Positions 43,111-52,204 of a DNA stretch of 64,000 bases are shown one piece after another (position 1 is the first letter of the stretch; every line of letters starts with the position of its first letter). Made by a program: the position numbers and the translations under genes. The notes under the pieces were generated by a model. It saw only the letters and a list, made by a program, of their open reading frames with translations. It was not told the DNA's origin and did not search any database. Source of the DNA: Devosia sp. SL43 (GTDB lineage Bacteria; Pseudomonadota; Alphaproteobacteria; Rhizobiales; Devosiaceae); the NCBI RefSeq assembly GCF_021729885.1, contig NZ_CP063401.1, forward strand, positions 1,302,001 through 1,366,000, written 5' to 3'.

Positions 43111-44124
43111 ATGAAGACCGCACTTTACGCCAGTGCCGCCGTGATCGCGCTCGCCGCATTCGGCACCACAGCTGCTTTCGCCCAGTCGCGCGACACCATC
43201 CAGGTTGCTGGCTCGTCCACCGTGCTGCCATTCGCCTCGATCGTCGCAGAAGAATTCGGCGCTGCTTTCCCCGAGTTCAAGACTCCGGTCGTCGGCTCCG
43301 GCGGCACCGGCGGCGGTCTGAAGCAGTTCTGTGAAGGCGTCGGCGAAAACACCATCGACATCGCCAATGCATCGCGCCAGATCAAGGACAGCGAGCTCGA
43401 GGCCTGCACCGCCGCCGGCGTCACCGACGTCCGTGAAATCCAGTTCGGCTTCGACGGCATCGTGTTTGCCTCGGCTGCATCGGGCCCCGACTTCGCCCTG
43501 ACCCCGGTTCAGGTGTTCAAGGCAATTGCTGCCAAGGTCCCCGTTGACGGCGCCATGGTCGACAACCCCTACACCAAGTGGTCGGAAGTCGACGCTTCGC
43601 TCCCCGATCAGGCAATCGCCCTGGCCATCCCGGGTTCCAATCACGGCACCCGTGAAGTGTTCGAGGAAAAGGTCACTCACGCCGGTTGCGAAGAAGCCGG
43701 TCTGCCCGAGATGAGCGAAGAAGAACTCGACGCCGCTTGCACCACCTTCCGTCAGGACGTCGTCGTTGAAATCGCTGGCGACTACACCGAGACCCTGGCT
43801 CGCCTGACCTCGAACCCTGACACTGTTGGCGTGTTCGGCCTCAGCTTCTACGAGCAGAACACCGACACCCTCAAGGTCGCGACCGTCAATGGCGTCGTGC
43901 CGTCGGCTGAAGCTGTCGCTGCCGGCGAATACCCGGTCAGCCGCCCGCTGTTCTTCTACGTCAAGGGCCAGCATATCGGCGTGATCCCCGGCATCCAGGA
44001 ATATGTCCAGTTCTTCCTGTCCGAGCAGATGTCGGGCGCAGGCGGCACCCTCGAAGCCGCTGGCCTGATCCCGCAGCCGGCCGAAAAGACCGCTGAAGTT
44101 CTCGCTGCCTTCGAAGCTCAGTAA
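43111..44124 (+). CDS. pstS: Periplasmic phosphate-binding protein PstS
   Basis: 337 residues. Signal peptide 1-24 ends TTAAFAQ. Phosphate-binding motifs are VAGSSTVLPFASIVAEEF and VGSGGTGGGLKQFCEG, with DIANASRQIKDSE and the later IPGSNHGTREVFEEKV typical of the alphaproteobacterial PstS type. It delivers phosphate to PstCA. GAAAGGGA precedes the ATG. It is followed by a hairpin before pstC, so it is probably made in excess over the membrane subunits. Induced by PhoB through the PHO box. Confidence 0.97.
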   Translation: MKTALYASAAVIALAAFGTTAAFAQSRDTIQVAGSSTVLPFASIVAEEFGAAFPEFKTPVVGSGGTGGGLKQFCEGVGENTIDIANASRQIKDSELEACTAAGVTDVREIQFGFDGIVFASAASGPDFALTPVQVFKAIAAKVPVDGAMVDNPYTKWSEVDASLPDQAIALAIPGSNHGTREVFEEKVTHAGCEEAGLPEMSEEELDAACTTFRQDVVVEIAGDYTETLARLTSNPDTVGVFGLSFYEQNTDTLKVATVNGVVPSAEAVAAGEYPVSRPLFFYVKGQHIGVIPGIQEYVQFFLSEQMSGAGGTLEAAGLIPQPAEKTAEVLAAFEAQ

Positions 44125-44134
44125 TACCTCTCCC

Positions 44135-44166
44135 GGGCCGCGCCATCAGGCGCGGCCCACTCTTTC
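44135..44166 (+). terminator. Attenuator-like hairpin between pstS and pstC
   Basis: GGGCCGCGCC ATCA GGCGCGGCCC (44135-44158) followed by ACTCTTTCT. It probably terminates a fraction of transcripts or protects pstS mRNA. Confidence 0.65.
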
Positions 44167-44184
44167 TCGCGGGGGCGCATACCG

Positions 44185-45564
44185 ATGAATTCCCTTGTCA
44201 TTGCCGGTCTGTTGCTGGTGTTGCTTGGCCTTGCCTACCAGTCCGGTTGGTCCCGCAGCCGCGGTCTGGCGACCGCCAACGGCGTCAAGGTCCACTCCCG
44301 CCCTCAGTATCACGGCTCCTACGTCGCCATCTGGACGCTGGTTCCCGCCCTCGTCATCGTCATCCTCTGGGCCTGGCTCGGTGATGGCATCACCCACAAT
44401 TTCATCGTCGGCCAGATCCCGGTCGAAACCGTCCAGTCGCTCGATCAGGTCGGCCTCAACGCCACCATCGCCCGCATCAAGTCGCTGGCGTCAGGCTACG
44501 GTGTGGCGGGCGAAGTTCTGCCCTACGAGCAGACGGCTGGCGATGCCCTGCGCTCGTTCCAGTTCATCACCTTCCTGGTTGTTATCGTGGCGGCGGCCGT
44601 GGCTGGTGTTGTGGCGCTGCTCTACGCCCGCAGCCGCATCACCGCCCGCCTCCGGGCCCGCAACGCCGTCGAGCGCGTCATCAACATCGCGCTGCTCGCC
44701 TGCTCGGCTGTCGCCATCCTGACCACCGTCGGCATCGTCGCCTCGCTGGTCAGCGAGGCCTACAAATTCTTCACCTTCATCCACCCGCTCGATTTCTTCT
44801 TCGGCACTGTGTGGAATCCCAGCTTTTCGTCCACCGGCGGCGGCGCACATGGCCAGTATGGCCTCCTGCCCCTGCTGGCCGGCACGCTCATGATCACATT
44901 CATCGCCATGCTGGTGGCCGTACCGGTCGGCCTGATGGCGGCGATCTATCTCAGCCAGTATGCCCACCACAGCTTCCGCGCCGTGGCTAAGCCGATCATC
45001 GAAATCCTCGCCGGTATCCCCACCATCGTCTTCGGCTTCTTCGCCCTGGTGACGGTCGGCCCGTTCCTGCGTGACGTCGGCGGCTTTATCGGCCTCGATA
45101 TCAAGGCGACCAGCGCGCTCACCGCCGGCGTGGTCATGGGCATCATGATCATCCCCTTCGTGTCGTCCCTCTCTGACGACATCCTCAACCAGGTGCCGCG
45201 CACCCTGCGCGATGGCGCCTATGGCCTGGGCGCCACCAAGTCCGAAACCATCCGCAACGTGCTGCTGCCTGCGGCCCTGCCCGGCATCGTCGGCGCCTTC
45301 CTGCTGGCCGTGAGCCGCGCCGTGGGCGAAACCATGATCGTGGTGCTGGCCGCCGGCAACTCGCCGGTGCTGCGCGGCAATCCGTTCGAGCCGGTGGCCA
45401 CCATCACGGTGTCGATCGTCAACCAGCTGACCGGCGACTCCGATTTTGCCGGTCCCCAATCGCTGGTCGCCTTCGCCTTGGGCCTGACGCTCTTCGTCAT
45501 CACCCTCTGCCTCAACGTCTTCGCCCTCTACATCGTCCGCCGCTTCCGGGAGCAGTACGAATAA
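44185..45564 (+). CDS. pstC: Phosphate ABC transporter permease PstC
   Basis: 459 residues, the long rhizobial-type PstC. An N-terminal membrane/periplasmic extension (~180 residues) precedes the permease core with GGGAHGQYGLLPLLAGTLMI, LMAAIYLSQYAHHSFRAVAK, LAGIPTIVFGFFALVTVGPF and the EAA-like GAYGLGATKSETIRNVLLPA (part). Inner membrane, paired with PstA. It is separated from pstA by two bases. Confidence 0.96.
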   Translation: MNSLVIAGLLLVLLGLAYQSGWSRSRGLATANGVKVHSRPQYHGSYVAIWTLVPALVIVILWAWLGDGITHNFIVGQIPVETVQSLDQVGLNATIARIKSLASGYGVAGEVLPYEQTAGDALRSFQFITFLVVIVAAAVAGVVALLYARSRITARLRARNAVERVINIALLACSAVAILTTVGIVASLVSEAYKFFTFIHPLDFFFGTVWNPSFSSTGGGAHGQYGLLPLLAGTLMITFIAMLVAVPVGLMAAIYLSQYAHHSFRAVAKPIIEILAGIPTIVFGFFALVTVGPFLRDVGGFIGLDIKATSALTAGVVMGIMIIPFVSSLSDDILNQVPRTLRDGAYGLGATKSETIRNVLLPAALPGIVGAFLLAVSRAVGETMIVVLAAGNSPVLRGNPFEPVATITVSIVNQLTGDSDFAGPQSLVAFALGLTLFVITLCLNVFALYIVRRFREQYE

Positions 45565-45566
45565 TC

Positions 45567-46931
45567 ATGACCGACATGCTCTCCACTGGCCACCAGGCCT
45601 CAGTCGAACGTACCAAGCTGATCCGCGCCGGCCTACGGAAGCGTCACCTTACCGAGAACGTCTTCAAGGGCCTAGGCCTCGCCGCCATCATCGTGGCGCT
45701 CGGCTTCGTCGCCCTGCTGTTTGTCGATATCGTCCGCCGGGGCGCTCCCGCCTTCACGCAGTCCAACCTGCATCTGTCGGTCACCTTCGATCCCGCGATC
45801 ATTGGTGTCGAACCTGCCCCGGTTCGTACCGATGGCCAGTCCGATGCCGATTTCCAGGCCGCCAACCTCAAGTGGCAGCGTGACCTGGCGATGCTGAACT
45901 GGAACAAGGTCATCGAAGCGAGCCTGCGCGCCGCAGCGCCGGCCGGCTTCGAGATCGATACCAAGGACCTGCTGGCCATCGCCGAAACCGATGCCCGCCA
46001 TCAGGTGCGCGAGCAGTTCGTCGCCGATCCATCCCTGCTCGGCAAGACCGTAGAGGTCGACGTCCTCGCGTCGGCCAACGCGCAGAACTGGATCAAGGGC
46101 AATATCGACCGCTCGCTGCCCGACACCCAGCAGCAGCTCTCCGCCCCGGCCCGCGCGCTGATCGACGAAATGGTCGCCAGCGGCGCCATCAGCAACGGCT
46201 TCGCCTGGTCCATCTTCACCAACGTCGACAGCCGCTCGGCCCCGGCCTCCGCTGGTCTGCTCGGCGCTTTGGTCGGCACGCTGTGGATGATGCTGGTGGT
46301 GATCGTCCTGGCCGTGCCGATCGGGGTGGCCTCGGCCATCTATCTCGAGGAATTCGCGCCAAAGTCGCGCATCACCGACTTCATCGAGGTCAACATCAAC
46401 AACCTGGCGGCAGTGCCCTCCATCGTCTTCGGTCTGCTCGGCGCCGCTGCCTTCATCAACTACATGCACCTGCCCATTTCGGCGCCGATCGTCGGCGGCC
46501 TGGTGCTGACGCTGATGACGCTGCCCACCATCATCATCGCCACCCGCGGCGCCCTGCTCGGCGTCTCCCCGGCCTTGCGCCAGGCTGCGCTCGGCATGGG
46601 TGCGTCCAAGACGCAGATGGTGTTCCACCATGTGCTGCCGGTCACCTTTCCGTCGATCCTGACCGCAACCATCCTGGGCGTCGCCCACGCCCTCGGCGAA
46701 ACGGCTCCCCTGCTGCTGATCGGCATGAAGGCCTTCGTCGCTGCCGTGCCCGCTACGCCTTTCGATCAGGCCACCGCCCTGCCGGTCCAGATCTATCTCT
46801 GGCAGGGCAACGAAAACCGCAATTTCTTCGAACCGCGCACCGCCGCCGCGATCATGGTCCTCCTCCTCGTGATGATCCTGCTCAACGGCGTCGCCATCTA
46901 TCTGCGCTCGCGCCTCGAAAAGCGCGCCTAG
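45567..46931 (+). CDS. pstA: Phosphate ABC transporter permease PstA
   Basis: 454 residues, again the long form, with a periplasmic N-terminal insertion (~residues 60-220, containing TDGQSDADFQAANLKWQRDL) before the permease core: GALVGTLWMMLVVIVLAVPI, ASAIYLEEFAPKSRITDF, AVPSIVFGLLGAAAFINYM and EAA-type RQAALGMGASKTQMVFHHVL. Inner membrane, forms the channel with PstC. Two bases after pstC. Confidence 0.96.
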   Translation: MTDMLSTGHQASVERTKLIRAGLRKRHLTENVFKGLGLAAIIVALGFVALLFVDIVRRGAPAFTQSNLHLSVTFDPAIIGVEPAPVRTDGQSDADFQAANLKWQRDLAMLNWNKVIEASLRAAAPAGFEIDTKDLLAIAETDARHQVREQFVADPSLLGKTVEVDVLASANAQNWIKGNIDRSLPDTQQQLSAPARALIDEMVASGAISNGFAWSIFTNVDSRSAPASAGLLGALVGTLWMMLVVIVLAVPIGVASAIYLEEFAPKSRITDFIEVNINNLAAVPSIVFGLLGAAAFINYMHLPISAPIVGGLVLTLMTLPTIIIATRGALLGVSPALRQAALGMGASKTQMVFHHVLPVTFPSILTATILGVAHALGETAPLLLIGMKAFVAAVPATPFDQATALPVQIYLWQGNENRNFFEPRTAAAIMVLLLVMILLNGVAIYLRSRLEKRA

Positions 46932-46947
46932 CTAAAGGAAGCATCAA

Positions 46948-47784
46948 ATGGATATGGTCGCCGGCAAGATCAAAATGACCCAGCAATCAGTGAACACCGC
47001 AATGAACCCGACCGACATGCTCGAACGCCAGATTCGCCTGACTGCCCGCGATGTCACCGTGCATTACGGCGCCAAGCAGGCCTTGCATGGCATTTCGATC
47101 GACATTCCCGATCGCGCCGTCACCTCCTTCATCGGACCCTCGGGCTGCGGCAAGTCGACCTTCCTGCGCTGCATCAACCGCATGAACGACACGATCGAAG
47201 GCGCCAAGGTCGGCGGCACGATCAAGCTCGACGGCGAGGATATCTACGATCCCGCGCTCGACGTGGTCGAACTGCGCGCCCGCATCGGCATGGTCTTCCA
47301 GAAGCCCAATCCGTTCCCCAAGTCGATCTATGAAAACGTCGCCTACGGCCCCAAGATTCATGGCCTTGCGCGCTCCAAGACCGACATGGACGAGATTGTC
47401 GTCTCCTCGCTCCGCAAGGCGGGCTTGTTCGAAGAGGTCAAGGATCGCCTCAACGAGCCCGGCACCGGGCTTTCCGGCGGCCAGCAGCAGCGTCTGTGCA
47501 TCGCCCGCGCCATCGCCGTCGGCCCTGAAGTCATCCTGATGGACGAGCCTTGCTCTGCCCTCGACCCCATCGCCACCGCCATCATCGAAGAGCTGATCGA
47601 CGAACTGCGCGAGAACTACACCATCGTCATCGTCACCCACTCCATGCAGCAGGCCGCTCGCGTTTCGCAGAAAACGGCCTTCTTCCACCTGGGCAATTTG
47701 ATCGAGGAAGGCGTCACCGAAGACATCTTCACCAACCCGGTCCACAAGCAGACCCAGGACTATATCATGGGCCGTATCGGCTAA
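46948..47784 (+). CDS. pstB: Phosphate ABC transporter ATPase PstB
   Basis: 278 residues. Walker [20 protein letters not shown] near residue 55 with the PstB-specific RCINRMND, Q-loop [19 protein letters not shown], signature [14 protein letters not shown], Walker [17 protein letters not shown] and H-loop [15 protein letters not shown]. Hydrolyses ATP to drive phosphate import. AAGGAAGC lies before the ATG, 16 bases after pstA. Confidence 0.97.
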   Translation: MDMVAGKIKMTQQSVNTAMNPTDMLERQIRLTARDVTVHYGAKQALHGISIDIPDRAVTSFIGPSGCGKSTFLRCINRMNDTIEGAKVGGTIKLDGEDIYDPALDVVELRARIGMVFQKPNPFPKSIYENVAYGPKIHGLARSKTDMDEIVVSSLRKAGLFEEVKDRLNEPGTGLSGGQQQRLCIARAIAVGPEVILMDEPCSALDPIATAIIEELIDELRENYTIVIVTHSMQQAARVSQKTAFFHLGNLIEEGVTEDIFTNPVHKQTQDYIMGRIG

Positions 47785-47806
47785 GGGCCGGGAAGAGGAA
47801 GCTACT

Positions 47807-48517
47807 ATGGCCAATACCGGCACCGACCACATCGTTCAGTCCTATTCCGACGAACTCACCGCCCTCGCCCAGACCATCGCCGAAATGGGTGGCCAGGTCG
47901 AAGTCGCCATCGAGAACGGCACCAAGAGCCTGCTCAAGCTCGACCGCGAGCTGGCCGACCTCACCATCATCGCCGACCAGCGCATCGACGACATGCAGCG
48001 CAGGATCGACGACATGGCCGTGTCCATGATCGCCCGACGCCAGCCCATGGCATCGGACCTGCGCGCCATCGTCACCGCCATCCATGTCGCCTCCGATCTG
48101 GAGCGCGTCGGGGATATGGCCAAGCAGCTGGCCCGCCGCTCGCTCAAACTCGAAGGCATGAGCCTGCAGCCCACCTTCTACAATGGCGTCAAGAACATGA
48201 CCGCCCTGGTGCTGCGCCAGATCAAGGAAGCGCTCGACGCCTATTCCAACCGCGACTCGGCTCGCGCCATTGAAGTCTGCAACCGCGACGACGAAGTCGA
48301 CGCCATGCATACCTCGCTGTTCCGCGAACTCCTCACCTACATGATGGAAGACCCGCGCAACATCACGCCCTGCACACACCTTCTGTTCTGCGCCAAGAGC
48401 CTGGAACGTATCGGCGACCACGCCACCAACATCGCCGAGCGTGCCTACTACCTGCAGACCGGCAAGCAACTGACATCAGACGTGCAGGAACTGCACCGCA
48501 CCCAGATCAAGGCCTGA
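47807..48517 (+). CDS. phoU: Phosphate signalling protein PhoU
   Basis: 236 residues, two PhoU three-helix repeats with the metal-binding motifs DRELADLTI..QRIDDMQRRID and LERVGDMAKQLARRS, and in the second repeat SLERIGDHATNIAERAYYL. It links PstB activity to the PhoR kinase and keeps the Pho regulon off when phosphate is plentiful. 22 bases after pstB. Confidence 0.96.
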   Translation: MANTGTDHIVQSYSDELTALAQTIAEMGGQVEVAIENGTKSLLKLDRELADLTIIADQRIDDMQRRIDDMAVSMIARRQPMASDLRAIVTAIHVASDLERVGDMAKQLARRSLKLEGMSLQPTFYNGVKNMTALVLRQIKEALDAYSNRDSARAIEVCNRDDEVDAMHTSLFRELLTYMMEDPRNITPCTHLLFCAKSLERIGDHATNIAERAYYLQTGKQLTSDVQELHRTQIKA

Positions 48518-48547
48518 CGTCACGCACGCCAGCCGCAACACCCACCG

Positions 48548-48617
48548 GGTCATTCCCGCGAAAAGCGGGAACCTCCGTTGCCTCTAAACAGAGGTCCCCG
48601 CTTTCGCGGGGATGACC
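48548..48617. repeat. Composite palindromic repeat (GGTCAT...ATGACC family)
   Basis: Outer arms GGTCAT/ATGACC enclose the hairpins TTCCCGC-GAAAA-GCGGGAA and TCCCCGC-TTTC-GCGGGGA and an ACCTC/GAGGT pair. This composition is of a dispersed intergenic kind common in GC-rich alphaproteobacteria. It lies between phoU and phoB in the transcribed region. Confidence 0.7.
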
Positions 48618-48672
48618 TGGAGATGAAACAACGGTCGGCGTAGCCGGCCCGCACCCCGACGGGAGCCACTCC

Positions 48673-49374
48673 ATGCCCGCCACTATCCTCGTCGTCGAAG
48701 ACGAAGGCGATATCGCCATCCTGCTGCGCTACAACCTCGAAGCCGAGGGTTTCCGCGTCGTCACCGCGGAAACCGGCGACGAGGCCCAGCATGCCATCCA
48801 GGACAAGCTGCCAGACCTGATCCTGCTCGATTGGATGCTGCCCGAAATCTCCGGCATCGAACTCTGCCGCCGCCTCCGCGCCCGCGATGAAACCGCCCGC
48901 GTGCCGATCATCATGCTCACCGCCCGCGGCGAGGAAGAAGAACGCGTCCGCGGCCTCGCCACCGGCGCCGACGACTATGTCGTCAAGCCCTTCTCCGTTC
49001 CCGAGCTGATCGCCCGCATCCACGCCTTGCTGCGCCGCGCCAATCCAAACCTGGTCACCGCCGCCCTCAAGGTCGGCGATCTCGAGCTCGACCGCACTAC
49101 CCACCGCGTCCGCCGCGCCAACCGCGACGTCCATCTCGGTCCCACCGAATATCGCCTGCTCGAATACCTGATGCGCCATCCCGGCCGCGTTTATTCGCGC
49201 GAGCAACTGCTCGACGGCGTCTGGGGCAACGACGTCTATGTCGACGAGCGCACCGTCGACGTCCATATCGGCCGCCTCCGCCGCGCCATCAACCGCGGCC
49301 GCGAGAGCGACCCCATCCGCACAGTCCGCGGCGCCGGCTACGCTTTCGACGAACGCTTCGCCCAGGTCGCCTGA
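48673..49374 (+). CDS. phoB: Phosphate regulon response regulator PhoB
   Basis: 233 residues. Receiver domain with acidic pocket VVEDEGD, phosphoacceptor Asp53 in LILLDWMLPE, switch Thr in IIMLTARG and Lys in VVKPFS. OmpR-type winged helix follows (LGPTEYRLLEYLMRHPGRVY, VDVHIGRLRRAIN, RTVRGAGYAF). It activates PHO-box promoters. The cognate kinase gene phoR, which usually precedes pstS in this group, is not in the window. Confidence 0.96.
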   Translation: MPATILVVEDEGDIAILLRYNLEAEGFRVVTAETGDEAQHAIQDKLPDLILLDWMLPEISGIELCRRLRARDETARVPIIMLTARGEEEERVRGLATGADDYVVKPFSVPELIARIHALLRRANPNLVTAALKVGDLELDRTTHRVRRANRDVHLGPTEYRLLEYLMRHPGRVYSREQLLDGVWGNDVYVDERTVDVHIGRLRRAINRGRESDPIRTVRGAGYAFDERFAQVA

Positions 49375-49381
49375 GCAAGAG

Positions 49382-49499
49382 TACCCCCACCTAGCCTCCC
49401 CCTGAAAAGGGGGAGGAATCCGGCTGGTGCCTAGCCTCCAATTGTGCCGCAAACTCAATCGGTCCCTCCCCCTTTTCAGGGGGAGGCTAGGTGGGGGTA
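49382..49499. repeat. 118-base large inverted repeat of the CCTCCCC family
   Basis: Left arm 49382-49417 starts TACCCCCACCTAGCCTCCCC; right arm 49463-49499 is almost its exact reverse complement (ending GGAGGCTAGGTGGGGGTA). Each arm also folds on itself (CCTCCCCCTGAAAAGGGGGAGG). It is a paired REP/BIME-like element between phoB and the transporter genes. Confidence 0.8.
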
Positions 49500-49593
49500 T
49501 TCTTTCTTCCCCCCGTCCCCGTCCCACATAGCGTCTTGGCACACTCACCCGACTGGCCGATTGTCCTCCAGCAATCCCCTCCGAGTCGTCCCC

Positions 49594-50085
49594 ATGTCCA
49601 CCGCCTCCACCCCACGGCCCCAGCCCCTCCACCTCATCGCCGCCTTCGCCAGCGGCGGCTTGCTGACCCTGATGGTGTTCCTCAACGGCGAATCCGGCCG
49701 CACCGGCGGAGCACTGTTCTCCTCCTGGCTCGCCCACGGCACCGGCACCCTCGCTGCCATCGTCCTGTTGGCGCTGCTCTGGCGCACGCGCTCCAAAGTC
49801 GCGCCCGGCACCGCCAACCGACCACCACTCTGGGCCTATCTCGGCGGCCTGTCCGGCGCCGTGACCGTCATGCTGACCTCGACGGCAGTCAATTCCCCGC
49901 TGGCTGTCGCCGGCACGCTGGCCCTCGGCCTTGCCGGCCAGGTCGCCTTCAGCCTCGCCGCCGACACGCTAGGCCTGTTCGGCCTGCCGCGCCGCCGGCT
50001 GGATTTGCGAGACATCGGCGCCATCGCCCTGATCGGGCTGGGGAGCCTACTGATCATCCTTCTCGGTCAGGGGAGCGGCGCATGA
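49594..50085 (+). CDS. DMT family (YdcZ/DUF606-type) transporter subunit 1
   Basis: 163 residues with about five hydrophobic segments (LHLIAAFASGGLLTLMVFLN, GTGTLAAIVLLALLW, YLGGLSGAVTVMLTSTAV, DIGAIALIGLGSLLIILL). This is the small half-size EamA-like type that works as a pair. The start at 49594 is chosen because upstream sequence is part of the repeat region. Its stop overlaps the start of the next gene (ATGA), so the two proteins probably form a heterodimer. Substrate unknown. Confidence 0.82.
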   Translation: MSTASTPRPQPLHLIAAFASGGLLTLMVFLNGESGRTGGALFSSWLAHGTGTLAAIVLLALLWRTRSKVAPGTANRPPLWAYLGGLSGAVTVMLTSTAVNSPLAVAGTLALGLAGQVAFSLAADTLGLFGLPRRRLDLRDIGAIALIGLGSLLIILLGQGSGA

Positions 50086-50504
50086 TCCTCTTCGTCTTTT
50101 ACGCGGTGCTGGCCGGCGTGCTGGTCAGCCTCAGCCGCCAGCTCAACGGCCGCCTGGCCCTCTCGACCACGCCGCTTATTGCCTCGTTCTGGAACCACCT
50201 GGTCGGCTTTGCCCTGCTCACGGTGCTGGGTCTGGTTATCGGCGGCCTGATCACCGAGGGCGCCATGCAGACCCCATGGTGGGCCTTCCTCGGCGGCCCG
50301 GTCGGCGTCATATTCGTGGCATCCGGCAGCTGGCTCATCGCCCGCATCGGCGCCATCAACACCGCCCTGCTGGTCATCGGCGGCCAGATGGTGTTCGGCG
50401 TCATCTTCGACCTGCTGCGCGGCGCGCCGGTAACACTCTGGGCCAGCGCCCTCGGCGTCGTGCTGATCCTGGGCGGCGTGGCCCTCACCCAGCGGCCGCG
50501 CTGA
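50082..50504 (+). CDS. DMT family (YdcZ/DUF606-type) transporter subunit 2
   Basis: 140 residues, starting MILFVFYAVLAGVLVSLSRQ and containing NGRLALSTTPLIASFWNHLV, GFALLTVLGLVIGGLI, AFLGGPVGVIFVASGSWLIA and a final GVVLILGGVALTQRPR. Five hydrophobic segments, the same DUF606-like type as its partner. ATG 50082 overlaps the stop of subunit 1, and a frame extending further upstream is only the shadow of that gene. It converges on the MFS gene. Confidence 0.85.
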   Translation: MILFVFYAVLAGVLVSLSRQLNGRLALSTTPLIASFWNHLVGFALLTVLGLVIGGLITEGAMQTPWWAFLGGPVGVIFVASGSWLIARIGAINTALLVIGGQMVFGVIFDLLRGAPVTLWASALGVVLILGGVALTQRPR

Positions 50505-50507
50505 GGT

Positions 50508-52133
50508 TCAAACCTCCGGCATATCCCGCAGCGGCGTGTCGTCCTCCAGCGGCACCGTCTGCCGCTCGATCATCCGGTGTACCTTGGGCAGACCCTCTCC
50601 GCGATGCAGGGCCCGCAGCGCCTCGATATTGTCCGCGTCCGCCTTGGTCCGCCGCATATTGTGCCGCACATAGTCCACCCAGGTCGGCACATGGTAGGTC
50701 TCGACCCAGATGTCGGGCCGTTCCAGATCGCGCAGCAGGCCCCATTGCCGCGCCCCGTCGCGAATGCGGATGCGCCGCCGATCCGCCATCAGCGCCAGGA
50801 ATTTGAGGATATCCTCCTGCGCGATCTCATAGTCGATCATCACCATGATCGGCCCGCTGCGCGGCCGCAGATCGAGCTTCAGCACCGGCTCGTTGAACGT
50901 ATTGAGCGGGTTGAGATCGCGCTGATCGAACTGTGCGAGCGGCAGTCGCAGTCCCACCACCGCGCAGGCCAGCAGCACCCATCCGGCCATGGCCAGCGCC
51001 CAGTCCGGCCCCACGGCGTCGGCGCTCAGGCCCCAGACCCAGCTCCCCGCTGCCATGCCGCCAAACGTTGCCGTCTGGTACAGCGACAGCGCCCGCCCCA
51101 CGACCCAGCGCGGCGACGACAGCTGGATCGACACATTGAACAGCGACAGCGACAGCACCCAGCAGGCGCCCGCCGGCAACAGCACGAAGTGGCTGAGCAC
51201 CGGATCGCGGCTGAAGCCCAACCCGACGCAACTCACCGCAAAGCCGATGCAGGCTGCCCGGACGATCACTTCATTGCTGAAGCGCTCGCGGACCCGCCCG
51301 TTGAGAAACGCCCCTCCGATGGCCCCCAGCCCGAAACAGCCCAGCAGCGTGCCATAGACCAGCGCCCCGCCGCCGACATATTCGCTCGCCACCGACGGCA
51401 GCAGCGCCAGCACCGCCACTGCGCCGAAGCCGAACAGGAAACCGCGCAGCAGCACTGTCGTCAGGTTGGGCGACAGCGACACGTAGCGGATGCCCGCCCA
51501 CATGGCGCTGGCGAAATTCTCGCGCGGCAACCGGTTCGCCGGCCGCTCCGGCTTCCAGCGCGTCAGCGCCACAATCAGCGGCAGATACGACACGGCATTG
51601 ACCGCAAACGCCGCCGCAGCTCCCGCCAGCGCCACGATCAGCCCGCCCACCGCCGGGCCGACGCTGCGCATCATATTGAAGCCCATCGAATTGAGCGTCA
51701 CCGCCCCCGGTAGATCGCTGCGCGGCACGATATCGCCCATCGACGCCTGCCACGACGGGTTGAACAAGGCCGTCCCGCACCCGATCAGGAAGGTAAAGCC
51801 CAGCAGCAGCCACGGATTGAGCAGCCCGAATATCGCCATCGCCGCCAGCGCCAGCGACACCACCATCATGCCGACCTGCGCAATCAGCATCACCGTGCGC
51901 CGATCGAAATTGTCGGCCAGCGCCCCCGCCGCGATCGAAAATACCATGATCGGCAACGTCGTCGACGCCTGCACCAGCGCGATCATGTTGTGCGAGTCCG
52001 TCAGCGTGGTCATCATCCAGCCGGCACCCACCGACTGCACCAGTCCACCCAGGTTCGACACCAGCGTCGCCAGCCACAACAGCCGGAAAGTCTCGTGCTT
52101 GAATGGCGCCAGCACGGACGGTCGATCAGCCAT
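50508..52133 (-). CDS. MFS exporter (EntS/DHA3-like, PF05977 type)
   Basis: 541 residues. About 400 residues of 12-TM MFS (FRLLWLATLVSNLGGLVQSV, DNFDRRTVMLIAQVGMMVVS) followed by a ~130-residue soluble C-terminal domain (IMVMIDYEIAQEDILKFLAL, VETYHVPTWVDYVRHNMRRT). Such MFS-plus-dimeric-barrel proteins are annotated as enterobactin-exporter-like; the true substrate is unknown. ATG 52133 (MADRPSVLAPF) is chosen as the family start. Confidence 0.88.
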   Translation of the reverse strand: MADRPSVLAPFKHETFRLLWLATLVSNLGGLVQSVGAGWMMTTLTDSHNMIALVQASTTLPIMVFSIAAGALADNFDRRTVMLIAQVGMMVVSLALAAMAIFGLLNPWLLLGFTFLIGCGTALFNPSWQASMGDIVPRSDLPGAVTLNSMGFNMMRSVGPAVGGLIVALAGAAAAFAVNAVSYLPLIVALTRWKPERPANRLPRENFASAMWAGIRYVSLSPNLTTVLLRGFLFGFGAVAVLALLPSVASEYVGGGALVYGTLLGCFGLGAIGGAFLNGRVRERFSNEVIVRAACIGFAVSCVGLGFSRDPVLSHFVLLPAGACWVLSLSLFNVSIQLSSPRWVVGRALSLYQTATFGGMAAGSWVWGLSADAVGPDWALAMAGWVLLACAVVGLRLPLAQFDQRDLNPLNTFNEPVLKLDLRPRSGPIMVMIDYEIAQEDILKFLALMADRRRIRIRDGARQWGLLRDLERPDIWVETYHVPTWVDYVRHNMRRTKADADNIEALRALHRGEGLPKVHRMIERQTVPLEDDTPLRDMPEV

Positions 52134-52204
52134 CTCGCATCCCTTTGTTCGCACCGACTGTCTAGGACCGGGCCGGGCGCGATGCAAGCACACCAGGCGT
52201 GCTC

